This document shows positions 16,439 to 24,192 of a stretch of DNA of 34,122 nucleotides, one piece after another. The stretch is from JAIPEI01 sp041685835. GTDB taxonomy: Bacteria; Desulfobacterota; DSM-4660; Desulfatiglandales; HGW-15. The stretch is taken from NCBI GenBank assembly GCA_041685835.1, contig JAWLEX010000022.1:1-34122 (forward strand). The letters run 5' to 3'. Position 1 is the first letter of the stretch. Every line of letters begins with the position of its first letter. Made by a program: the position numbers and the translations under genes. Below the pieces are notes generated by a model, which worked only from the letters and a program-made list of their open reading frames with translations, had not been told where the DNA came from and ran no database searches.

Positions 16439-16467
16439 CAATGGAAATCATAAGGACGATATTGAGA

Positions 16468-16875
16468 TCAGGCCTTCCCGGCCACCTTGAGCCTGATCAT
16501 AGCTCTTCTAAGGGAGGCTTCCGCTCTGAGAAAATCCACGTCTTCCGCGCCACGCTCTCGTGACATCCGTTCCCGGGCCCGATCCAGCGCGCTTTGAGCC
16601 CTTTGAGTATCGATATCCTCCGCCTTTTCAGCTGCGTCCACGAGAATGGAAACCCGGTTTTCGGAGACCTCTGAGAAGCCTTCGGTCACGGCCAGGTAGT
16701 TCTTTTTTCCATCGGCTTCATATCGAAGCTCACCGGGAAGAATGCCGGAGAGAAACGGGATGTGCCCCGGAAGAATGCCGAACTCGCCCTCGGTGCCCGG
16801 AGCAACCACCGTGTCCACCTCCCGGCTCACTAATACCTTCTCAGGAGTTACCACTTCCAGATATAACACTGCCAT
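16468..16875 (-). CDS. atpC: ATP synthase F1 epsilon subunit
   Basis: This 135-residue protein has the N-terminal beta sandwich typical of epsilon (MAVLYLEVVTPEKVLVSREV, EGEFGILPGHIPFLSGIL, VTEGFSEV). It ends with a two-helix C-terminal region (QRAQSALDRARERM, LRRAMIRLK) that can act as a reversible brake on ATP hydrolysis. It is the last gene of the operon and starts 13 bp after atpD with an AGAGGTG site. The operon terminator follows. Confidence 0.97.
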   Translation of the reverse strand: MAVLYLEVVTPEKVLVSREVDTVVAPGTEGEFGILPGHIPFLSGILPGELRYEADGKKNYLAVTEGFSEVSENRVSILVDAAEKAEDIDTQRAQSALDRARERMSRERGAEDVDFLRAEASLRRAMIRLKVAGKA

Positions 16876-16888
16876 CGTTCACCTCTGC

Positions 16889-18301
16889 TTAGGATTCAGA
16901 CCCCATCCGCTCGGCCTTCTCCTTGGCCTCTTCAATGCTTCCGACCATGTAGAAGGCTCCTTCAGGAAGATCGTCGTGTTCACCTTCGATAATCTCCTTG
17001 AACCCGCGAATGGTGTCTTTGACGGCGACATATTTCCCCGCCATCCCGGTGAAGGTCTCAGCCACATGGAACGGCTGGGAAAGAAACCGCTGAATCCTGC
17101 GCGCCCGGGCAACGGTAAGTTTGTCCTCGTCCGAGAGTTCATCCATGCCGAGGATAGCGATGATGTCCTGCAGGTCTTTGTACTTCTGAAGAAGCTGCTG
17201 GACCTGCCTGGATACGTAATAGTGATCCTCTCCCAGCACATTGGGATCCAAAATACGCGAGGTGGAATCCAGGGGATCCACCGCAGGGTAAATGCCAAGC
17301 TCGGCAATGGGTCGGGAGAGTACCACGGTCCCGTCGAGATGCGCGAAAGTCGTGGCAGGGGCGGGATCCGTCAGGTCGTCGGCGGGCACATACACGCACT
17401 GCACCGACGTAATGGATCCCTTATTGGTGGAGGTAATCCGCTCCTGCAGTTCGCCTAAATCCGTGCCCAGGGTCGGTTGGTACCCGACCGCTGACGGGAT
17501 CCGTCCCAGGGTTGCCGAAACCTCCTGCCCCGCCTGGGTGAAACGGAAGATGTTGTCAATGAACAGGAGCACGTCCTGCCCCTTTACGTCGCGGTAGTAC
17601 TCGGCCGCAGTCAGGGCGGAAAGGGCCACACGCGCGCGGGCGCCGGGAGGTTCGGTCATCTGCCCATAAATAAGTGCGGCCTTCTCCAGGACGCCCGATT
17701 CCTTCATCTCGAGGTAAAGGTCGTTCCCTTCACGTGTCCTCTCGCCCACTCCCGCGAATACCGAGATGCCGCCGTGCTGCATGGCGATGTTATGGATCAT
17801 CTCCATCATGATGACGGTCTTCCCAACTCCGGCCCCCCCGAACATGCCCATCTTGCCGCCCCGGGGAAACGGCACAAGGAGATCGATGACCTTAACACCC
17901 GTCTCCAGAACGCTTACGGAGGTATCCTGGTCCACAAATGACGGCGCGTGCCGGTGAATCGGCAGGAACTCCGTCGCGTTGACCGGACCAAGCCCGTCCA
18001 CAGGACGGCCTACGACGTTGAGAACGCGCCCTAGTACGGGGTCTCCGGCGGGCATCATGATGGGATTCCCCGAGTTCTTGGCAGCCATGCCCCGAACAAG
18101 ACCGTCGGTCACGTCCATGGCGATGCACCGCACCACATTGTCGCCCAGATGCTGGGCCACTTCCACCACCAGGTTGTCTTCCACATCGTCGATGGCGGGG
18201 TTCGAGATTAGGAGCGCGGTCAGTATCTCCGGCAGTTCTCCTTCGCCGAACTCTACGTCCACAATCGGCCCCATGACCTGAATTACTTTGCCCTCATTCA
18301 T
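16889..18301 (-). CDS. atpD: ATP synthase F1 beta subunit
   Basis: This 470-residue catalytic subunit has the P-loop GGAGVGKT at residues 155-162, LLFIDNIFRFTQAG (Walker B), and the conserved VGYQPTLGTDLGELQERITS stretch. Each alpha3beta3 hexamer makes ATP at the beta subunits. The ATG at 18301 (MNEGKVIQVMGPIVDV) is the family start. A longer open frame to 18370 would overlap atpG. An AAGGAGGT site sits rather far (12 bp) before the ATG. The gap to atpG is 34 bp. Confidence 0.98.
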   Translation of the reverse strand: MNEGKVIQVMGPIVDVEFGEGELPEILTALLISNPAIDDVEDNLVVEVAQHLGDNVVRCIAMDVTDGLVRGMAAKNSGNPIMMPAGDPVLGRVLNVVGRPVDGLGPVNATEFLPIHRHAPSFVDQDTSVSVLETGVKVIDLLVPFPRGGKMGMFGGAGVGKTVIMMEMIHNIAMQHGGISVFAGVGERTREGNDLYLEMKESGVLEKAALIYGQMTEPPGARARVALSALTAAEYYRDVKGQDVLLFIDNIFRFTQAGQEVSATLGRIPSAVGYQPTLGTDLGELQERITSTNKGSITSVQCVYVPADDLTDPAPATTFAHLDGTVVLSRPIAELGIYPAVDPLDSTSRILDPNVLGEDHYYVSRQVQQLLQKYKDLQDIIAILGMDELSDEDKLTVARARRIQRFLSQPFHVAETFTGMAGKYVAVKDTIRGFKEIIEGEHDDLPEGAFYMVGSIEEAKEKAERMGSES

Positions 18302-18335
18302 GATATATTCAAGACCTCCTTCTCCTTGAATGCGT

Positions 18336-19211
18336 TTAGGCCGTCCTGATCGCCTCGGCACCACCGACAATATCCATTAACTCCGCAGTGATGGCCGCCT
18401 GCCTGGCCTTGTTGTAAACCAGCGTCAGATCCTGGATCATGTCCTTACAGTTCTTTGTCGCATTGTCCATGGCCGCCATCCTGGCAGCGTGTTCACTCAC
18501 CTCGCTTTGCAGGAATGCATTATATACCTGGACACTGACGTACTTGGGCAGCAGGTCGATCATGAGTTCCTCCGCGCTGGGTTCGCAGAGATACTCGGCG
18601 GTCGAGGCGTCCTGCTCCTCCTTTTGCTCATATTCGACCGGCAACAGCTTAAGCTTCGTAATCTCCTGGCGCGCCATACTGATAAACCGGGTGTAAATCA
18701 TATATACTTCATCTATTTCGTTGTTCACGAATCTATCCGTGAGTTGACGCGTTATCTGGTTGACGAACGCCATGTCTATGCTGCCGTAAACCTGGATATG
18801 GGAATCCGTGATCGTGACATCCCGTTTTTTGAAATAGTCACGGCCTTTACGCCCCACAAGAGTCATTGACGGCTCTTTACCCTGTTCGCGCTGTTCCTCG
18901 AGCCATTTTTCACCCCGACTAATAAGCTGGGTGTTGAAGCTGCCGCAAAGACCGCGATCGGCCGAGAAGTGCAGGAGCTCGACCCGGGTCACATTCTCCT
19001 TCTGCATTAAAAGAGGATGAATGTCCGGCTCAATCCTGCTCGCCAGGTTCTCCAGCACCTCGGCGAACTTGGCTGCATACGGATCAAAGGCCTCTACCTT
19101 TCCCTGTGTGCTGCGCAACCTTGCAGCCGCCACCATGTTCATGGCCCGCGTGATCTGCTGCGTCTTCTTTACCGCACCAATTTTATTCAGAATATCCTTT
19201 AGTGTCGCCAT
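18336..19211 (-). CDS. atpG: ATP synthase F1 gamma subunit
   Basis: This 291-residue central stalk subunit begins MATLKDILNKIGAVKKTQQI, the N-terminal helix that sits inside the alpha3beta3 ring. The C-terminal helix carries NATKNCKDMIQDLTLVYNKA and RQAAITAELMDIVGGAEA, both strongly conserved. The start at 19211 was chosen over an ATG at 19232 for family agreement and an AAGGA site. It lies 91 bp after atpA. Confidence 0.97.
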   Translation of the reverse strand: MATLKDILNKIGAVKKTQQITRAMNMVAAARLRSTQGKVEAFDPYAAKFAEVLENLASRIEPDIHPLLMQKENVTRVELLHFSADRGLCGSFNTQLISRGEKWLEEQREQGKEPSMTLVGRKGRDYFKKRDVTITDSHIQVYGSIDMAFVNQITRQLTDRFVNNEIDEVYMIYTRFISMARQEITKLKLLPVEYEQKEEQDASTAEYLCEPSAEELMIDLLPKYVSVQVYNAFLQSEVSEHAARMAAMDNATKNCKDMIQDLTLVYNKARQAAITAELMDIVGGAEAIRTA

Positions 19212-19302
19212 CTGTCCTTCTCTGCCTTCCACTGGATCGGTTGAGCGGTTAGCTCGGGGTCAAGAAGCTGCGGCCTGGCCCCGGCGTCGTATTCAGCAAG
19301 TA

Positions 19303-20817
19303 TTAAACGGATGGATGAAAAACGTCCTTAAACTCATCCAGGGCCTTCTTGATCCTCTCGCTAAGATCGTCGCTGATATCGCCCTTTTCTTTAACCTCCT
19401 GTAGTAACTCCGAGGCCTTGCTTTCCATAAATTCAAGCATCTGGCTTTCGTATTCAAGCACTGAAGCCTCAGGCACCTCATCCAGATACCCGTTCGCACC
19501 TGCAAAAAGAATCATGACCTCCCGCTCGGCGTCCATGGGCTGGTACTGGGGCTGTTTGAGAATCTCGACGAGCCTGCGTCCGCGGTTGAGCTGCCTGAGG
19601 GTGGCCTTGTCCAGATCGCTCCCGAACTGGGCAAAGGCTTCCAGTTCACGGAACTGGGCCATTTCGATCCGCAGGGTACCGGCCACCTTCCTCATGGCCT
19701 TGGTCTGGGCCGCTCCGCCCACCCGGGAAACCGAAAGCCCCACGTTGATGGCGGGCCGTACGCCCGAGAAGAACAGGCCCGGCTCCAGATAGACCTGGCC
19801 GTCGGTGATTGAAATCACGTTTGTGGGAATGTACGCGGAAACGTCTCCCGCCTGGGTCTCAATGATGGGAAGTGCAGTAAGGCTTCCGCCCCCGAGTTCG
19901 TTATTCAACTTGGCGGCTCGTTCGAGAAGACGTGAATGGTTGTAAAAGATGTCGCCCGGGAAGGCCTCTCGTCCAGGCGGCCGTCTCAGCAGCAGTGAGA
20001 CCTGGCGGTAGGCCGTTGCCTGCTTGGACAGGTCATCGTAGATAATAAGGGCATGCTTGCCGTTGTCCCTGTAATACTCGCCGATGGAGCAGCCGGAATA
20101 AGGCGCCAGGTACTGCTGCGTGGCGGGATCGCTCGCGCACGCCGCCACAACGGTCGTGTACTCCATGGCACCGTAACGCTCGAGCACGTTCACCACCTGT
20201 GCCACTGTGGATTTCTTCTGTCCAATCGCAACGTAGATGCAGTAGATGTCCGTGTTCTTCTGGTTAAGAATCGCGTCCACGCATATAGCGGTCTTTCCGA
20301 TCTGCCGGTCTCCGATGATCAGCTCGCGCTGGCCCCGCCCGATGGGCGTCATGGCGTCAATGGCCTTGATTCCGGTGTACATGGGCTCATTCACCGGCTG
20401 GCGCGCGATCACACCCGGGGCCACCATCTCGATTCTCCGGTTTTCCGCAGCGTCGATGGGGCCTTTGCCGTCCAACGGATTGCCGACCGCGTCAATCACC
20501 CGTCCCAGGACCGCCTCGCCGACCGGAATTTCGGCGATCCGACCCGTCTGCTTAACGATGTCACCTTCCTTGATCTTGGTGTCATCACCCATGATGGCCA
20601 CACCCACGTTGTCCTCTTCCAGATTGAGGCAGAGGCCGTAGATACCGCCTGGAAACTCGAGCATCTCCATGGCCATGGCCTTTTCAACGCCGTGGATCCT
20701 CGCGACACCGTCGCCTACCGACAGGACGACCCCGGTCTCGCTCACCTCCACTTTCTTGTCGTAGTCCTTAATCTGGCCCCTGATCACCTGGCTTATTTCT
20801 TCAGCTCTTATCTGCAT
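19303..20817 (-). CDS. atpA: ATP synthase F1 alpha subunit
   Basis: This 504-residue non-catalytic nucleotide-binding subunit begins MQIRAEEISQVIRGQIKDYD and has the P-loop GDRQIGKT at 169-176. The conserved GYLDEVP and VGLSVSRVGG stretches (the latter includes the arginine finger region) are present. The ATG overlaps the atpH stop by one base triplet step (ATGA), implying coupled translation. Length and motifs are normal. Confidence 0.98.
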   Translation of the reverse strand: MQIRAEEISQVIRGQIKDYDKKVEVSETGVVLSVGDGVARIHGVEKAMAMEMLEFPGGIYGLCLNLEEDNVGVAIMGDDTKIKEGDIVKQTGRIAEIPVGEAVLGRVIDAVGNPLDGKGPIDAAENRRIEMVAPGVIARQPVNEPMYTGIKAIDAMTPIGRGQRELIIGDRQIGKTAICVDAILNQKNTDIYCIYVAIGQKKSTVAQVVNVLERYGAMEYTTVVAACASDPATQQYLAPYSGCSIGEYYRDNGKHALIIYDDLSKQATAYRQVSLLLRRPPGREAFPGDIFYNHSRLLERAAKLNNELGGGSLTALPIIETQAGDVSAYIPTNVISITDGQVYLEPGLFFSGVRPAINVGLSVSRVGGAAQTKAMRKVAGTLRIEMAQFRELEAFAQFGSDLDKATLRQLNRGRRLVEILKQPQYQPMDAEREVMILFAGANGYLDEVPEASVLEYESQMLEFMESKASELLQEVKEKGDISDDLSERIKKALDEFKDVFHPSV

Positions 20818-21368
20818 CAGTCGATCCCACCCCTTTTCAAAGATTCTTTGAGCCCCTCAAGCTGGGCCTTCACACTGCCGTCCAGAACCATGCCCCCTAT
20901 CTTGACCACGACCCCTCCAATAAGGGACGGATCCTCATCCACGTCGGACTTGATCTTCTTCGAGGTCAGCTCTTCGAGGGAGGCCTCCAGGGCTTTAAGA
21001 GCCCCTTCCTTAAGGGGCCGGGCCGTGATGATGCTGACCCGTGCCACCTTAGCCGCCTCGTCCCATAGTTGTTGATAGTATTCCCCTATCTCTTGTATGG
21101 CCCCCATTCGGTCCTTGTCGAGCAGGAGTTTCAGGAAACGCTGCATCGTCGCGGAAAACCCGCCCTTCTCGAGTACAACCAACAGGATTTTCTTTCGATC
21201 TTCCACCGTGAAGACAGGGTTCACCAATACGGACGAGAATTCCGGCATCTGGCTGCACAGTTCCGCAAATTCTTTGAGTTCAAGGCCGTACTGCTCGAAT
21301 TGCCCGTCCTCCTGCCCCAGGCTGAACAGGGCCTTGGCGTATCTTTTCGCAATGCCTGAACTGATCAA
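20817..21368 (-). CDS. atpH: ATP synthase F1 delta subunit
   Basis: This 183-residue subunit joins the top of F1 to the peripheral stalk. Family features are the N-terminal IAKRYAKALFSLGQE helix and the C-terminal PSLIGGVVVKIGGMVLDGSV segment. The ATG at 21368 overlaps the atpF stop (ATGA), and its own stop overlaps the atpA start in the same way. Confidence 0.97.
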   Translation of the reverse strand: MISSGIAKRYAKALFSLGQEDGQFEQYGLELKEFAELCSQMPEFSSVLVNPVFTVEDRKKILLVVLEKGGFSATMQRFLKLLLDKDRMGAIQEIGEYYQQLWDEAAKVARVSIITARPLKEGALKALEASLEELTSKKIKSDVDEDPSLIGGVVVKIGGMVLDGSVKAQLEGLKESLKRGGID

Positions 21369-21964
21369 TGTACTTTCCTCGCATTTTCTATGAAGTCATT
21401 TACCAGTCGATCCTGGTCGTCCTCGTTCAGCTCCCTGGCAATGATCTCGCGAGCTTTATCAGCGGCCATGTCGGCCACCTCCGACCGAAGGCGGACCTTG
21501 GCATCCTGGACCTCCTGCTGAAGAGAAGACTCGACCTGGGCAAGCATCTGCTCGACCCGCTTCTCAGCCTCGGCCAGGATTATTTCCTTTTCGGCCTCCC
21601 CGTCCCTTTGGGCCTCGTCGAGGATAGCCTTTTTCTCTGATTCGAAATCCGCCAGCTGCTGTTGTATAGCAAGATACCTGGCCTCGGCCTCTTCCTTCTC
21701 CTTGCGGAGCTGCTCCATCCGCTTCTTGATATCGTCCACGCGGTTTGGGAAGAACCCCAATGCGTTGGATTTCTTGAGCACAACAGCCAGGATGATGACA
21801 AGGAGGGTGAAGTTGATGAACCGTGCCAGGAGGTCCACGAGTGCTCCCTCCCCATCAGCGGCGGCCCAGGAAACACCGGTGCAACCGATCAGCAGGGCAA
21901 GCGAAAATAAAAGGACCAGACAGGTCCGTTTTCCTTTGCCGTCAGAACACCTTGCGGGCATCAA
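21365..21964 (-). CDS. atpF: ATP synthase Fo b subunit (with N-terminal extension)
   Basis: This 199-residue protein has a signal-like segment at about 13-35 (RTCLVLLFSLALLIGCTGVS, ending in WAAAD). It is followed by the true membrane helix (about 44-63, FINFTLLVIILAVVLKK) and a long charged helix for the peripheral stalk. The extra N-terminal segment is a known feature of b subunits in Desulfobacterota and may be removed. A second ATG two residues in does not change the picture. It pairs with the shorter b' protein encoded just upstream. The gene overlaps both neighbours by ATGA. Confidence 0.93.
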   Translation of the reverse strand: MMPARCSDGKGKRTCLVLLFSLALLIGCTGVSWAAADGEGALVDLLARFINFTLLVIILAVVLKKSNALGFFPNRVDDIKKRMEQLRKEKEEAEARYLAIQQQLADFESEKKAILDEAQRDGEAEKEIILAEAEKRVEQMLAQVESSLQQEVQDAKVRLRSEVADMAADKAREIIARELNEDDQDRLVNDFIENARKVH

Positions 21965-22404
21965 AAGCTCCTCCCCAGAATCTTCTCGGCTACCTCCTGG
22001 GAAAAGGTGTCCATCTCCCCCTGAAGGGTATTGCGAACGCCGGCGATCATCCGGTCAATTTCCGCACGGGCCTTTCCGAGCCTCTCCTCCGTCCTGGAAG
22101 CGGCCTCCTCCAACATTCCCTTTTCCGACTCAAGGCCCTGGCTCTTGATCTCTTCCCTGATGACGAAACCCTCCCGGCGAGCGCTGACTATGTTCTCCTG
22201 AAGCGCCTTTTCGTCCTCGGCGAATTTTTCTCCGAGGGCTTCAGCCCGCTCCTTCAAGCCGGCCATCTCCTTGTTTCTCTCGCCCATGATCCGCCTCACC
22301 GGGCGGTAAGCTACGATGTTGAGGACAAAGAGCAGAATAAGGAAATTGGCTATCTGGACCCAGAGTACACCGATTGGCCATATCGAGTATTCAATATTCA
22401 ACAT
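21961..22404 (-). CDS. atpF': ATP synthase Fo b' subunit
   Basis: This 147-residue second b-type subunit has one membrane helix near the N-terminus (about 9-30, PIGVLWVQIANFLILLFVLN) and a helical charged stalk (KEMAGLKERAEALGEKFAED onward). Two different b-type subunits form a heterodimeric peripheral stalk in such operons. The gene is first in the operon. Its start is preceded by GGAAGG at a somewhat long distance. The a and c subunits, which form the proton channel and ring, are not encoded here. Confidence 0.92.
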   Translation of the reverse strand: MLNIEYSIWPIGVLWVQIANFLILLFVLNIVAYRPVRRIMGERNKEMAGLKERAEALGEKFAEDEKALQENIVSARREGFVIREEIKSQGLESEKGMLEEAASRTEERLGKARAEIDRMIAGVRNTLQGEMDTFSQEVAEKILGRSF

Positions 22405-22459
22405 GGTCGCGCTGACCTTCCCTTTCCTCTTTGTGAATGAATTATCAAGGGTACGGTCT

Positions 22460-22486
22460 TTTATAAAAAAAAACCCGCCTTGTCAA
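22460..22486 (-). promoter_or_regulatory. Probable sigma70-type promoter of the atp operon
   Basis: The minus strand carries TTGACA (22486-22481) followed after 15 bp by TATAAA (22465-22460). The spacer contains a run of nine T. A shift of one or two bases gives a 16-17 bp spacer with a weaker -10. Transcription would start about 50 bp before the b' gene. This would let the ATP synthase genes be expressed apart from the upstream bactofilin gene. Confidence 0.65.
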
Positions 22487-22540
22487 AACTTTTTTCCGGA
22501 AAGACTCGTGGTCCGTTTATGCACTCATATCAGGCGGTTT

Positions 22541-22927
22541 TCACTGCACAGCCGAAAGTTTATCGGTGTTTTCGTCGCTTTGGGCCATGTCTTTTTCCGG
22601 CTTCATCCGGCAGTGCCCTTCAAATACAACGCCCTCATCGATAACCACGGTGGGCGCCTGAATGTTGCCGTAAACCTTGCCGGGGGCGTGTATCTCAATG
22701 CGGTCATCGGCCACGATGTTTCCACGAATCTCCCCGCTGACTATGATGTGGGAGACATGGATGTCGGAATCGATGCTTGCGGATTCGCCTACGATAAGGG
22801 TTCCCTCGGTCAGGATCTCCCCTTGAAAGCGGCCGTCGATACGAACAACTCCGGTGAAAGACAGCTTTCCGTCGAATTCCGTATCCCGTCCAAGAAATGC
22901 GTTGATTTCATTCTTTTTTTTCTTCAC
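22541..22927 (-). CDS. Bactofilin
   Basis: This 128-residue protein has a central right-handed beta-helix domain (about 12-105). Regular repeats include FDGKLSFTGVVRIDGRFQGE, LIVGESASI, IVSGEIRGNI and IEIHAPGKVYGNIQAPTVVI. The flanks are short and disordered, a lysine-rich N-terminus and a charged C-terminus. Bactofilins polymerise without nucleotides and act as scaffolds for cell-wall enzymes. The start is a GTG at 22927 with an AAGGA site eight bases before. An out-of-frame ATG overlaps it. It follows rodA on the same strand, 145 bp away, and so extends the mre/mrd shape block. Confidence 0.95.
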   Translation of the reverse strand: MKKKKNEINAFLGRDTEFDGKLSFTGVVRIDGRFQGEILTEGTLIVGESASIDSDIHVSHIIVSGEIRGNIVADDRIEIHAPGKVYGNIQAPTVVIDEGVVFEGHCRMKPEKDMAQSDENTDKLSAVQ

Positions 22928-23072
22928 ATTGGATTCCTTCTGGTCATGTTTTCATTCAGGATTGCCTATCACAGCAACCCTGCCATTGCAACAAAAATCC
23001 CCGTAAAAACCCGCCTTTTCCCGATGTTAAAGTTTGAAGGGTTCAAATCAGGACTGTTTTGAATCAGAAAAG

Positions 23073-24179
23073 TCACTGAAACATGAACCTCCTCATGCTG
23101 ACGCTCATCAGGATTCCTATTCCGGCCAGGGTGGTGACCACGGAGGACCCCCCATAGCTGAAGAGGACCAGAGGTATACCAACCACGGGAAGAAGGCCCG
23201 TTACCATGCCCACGTTGATGAACAGTTCCCAGAAAACTACTGCAACTATCCCTACGGCCATGAATGTGCCGAACCGGTCCCTGGAGTTCCTCGCAATGTT
23301 GATTCCCCAGATGACCAGCAGGAGGTAGGCGGCAAGGAGAAAAACCGACCCTGCAAAGCCCCACTCCTCAGCAAGCACGGAAAACGCGAAATCCGTATGC
23401 TGCTCGGGCAGAAAGTGCAGGCGGGTCTGGGTCCCCTCCATGTAACCTTTCCCCCAAAGCTGCCCCGACCCGATCGCAATCTTTGACTGGTTGATGTGAT
23501 ATCCGGCACCAAGTGGGTCCATGTCAGGTCTCAGGAAGGAAAGAATCCGCGTTTTCTGGTAACTCTTCAGAGTAGACCATACAAACGGAACGGCCGACAT
23601 AACCCCTGCAACCAGCAGGGCAACCGATTGCCAGCGGATCCCTGCAAAAAGCACCATGGAAAACGATACGATAACAAGGAGCAGGGCGGTGCCCAGATCC
23701 GGCTCCTCCAGGATCAGGGCGCAGGGAACGGCGATTAGCAGGAACGGCTTCCAGAGCTCCCTGAGACGGTATGATTCGCGGTGTTCTCCGTGCTCGCTGA
23801 AGTACTTGGCCAGGGCGGCGATCACAGCCAGTTTGGCCGGTTCAGAGGGCTGAAAAGACACCCCCCCGATTAAGAGCCATCGCTGAGAACCGGAAGTCAC
23901 AGCCCCGATCATGAGCACCAGGACAAGAAGGGCCAGGGAAATAAAATAGACCGGATAGGCCAGCTGCTCCAGCCTGTGGTAGTCGAACAGGGTCATCATC
24001 AGGAGCACGCCGAACCCTATCAGGTACCAGTACAACTGCCGGATGAAGACGCGCGGAACCCCCGAACCGTCGAGACCGTGCGTGGCGCTGTATAGATTGA
24101 CGAGGCTCAACGCGGCTATGATGCAAAGCAAGAGGAGCAGGATCCAGTCGAAATTTTGCACAAGGCGTCGGTCGAACAT
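23073..24179 (-). CDS. rodA: Rod-shape peptidoglycan glycosyltransferase RodA
   Basis: This 368-residue SEDS-family integral membrane protein has about ten hydrophobic helices. Family signatures include SGSQRWLLIGGVSFQPSEPA with KLA after it, the EEPDLGTALLL loop that contains the essential Asp, and the C-terminal GIPLVLFSYGGSSVV. It polymerises lipid II into glycan strands together with PBP2, which is encoded 13 bp upstream. The stop is followed by 145 bp before the bactofilin gene. Confidence 0.97.
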   Translation of the reverse strand: MFDRRLVQNFDWILLLLLCIIAALSLVNLYSATHGLDGSGVPRVFIRQLYWYLIGFGVLLMMTLFDYHRLEQLAYPVYFISLALLVLVLMIGAVTSGSQRWLLIGGVSFQPSEPAKLAVIAALAKYFSEHGEHRESYRLRELWKPFLLIAVPCALILEEPDLGTALLLVIVSFSMVLFAGIRWQSVALLVAGVMSAVPFVWSTLKSYQKTRILSFLRPDMDPLGAGYHINQSKIAIGSGQLWGKGYMEGTQTRLHFLPEQHTDFAFSVLAEEWGFAGSVFLLAAYLLLVIWGINIARNSRDRFGTFMAVGIVAVVFWELFINVGMVTGLLPVVGIPLVLFSYGGSSVVTTLAGIGILMSVSMRRFMFQ

Positions 24180-24192
24180 GGCGGCACTCTCT

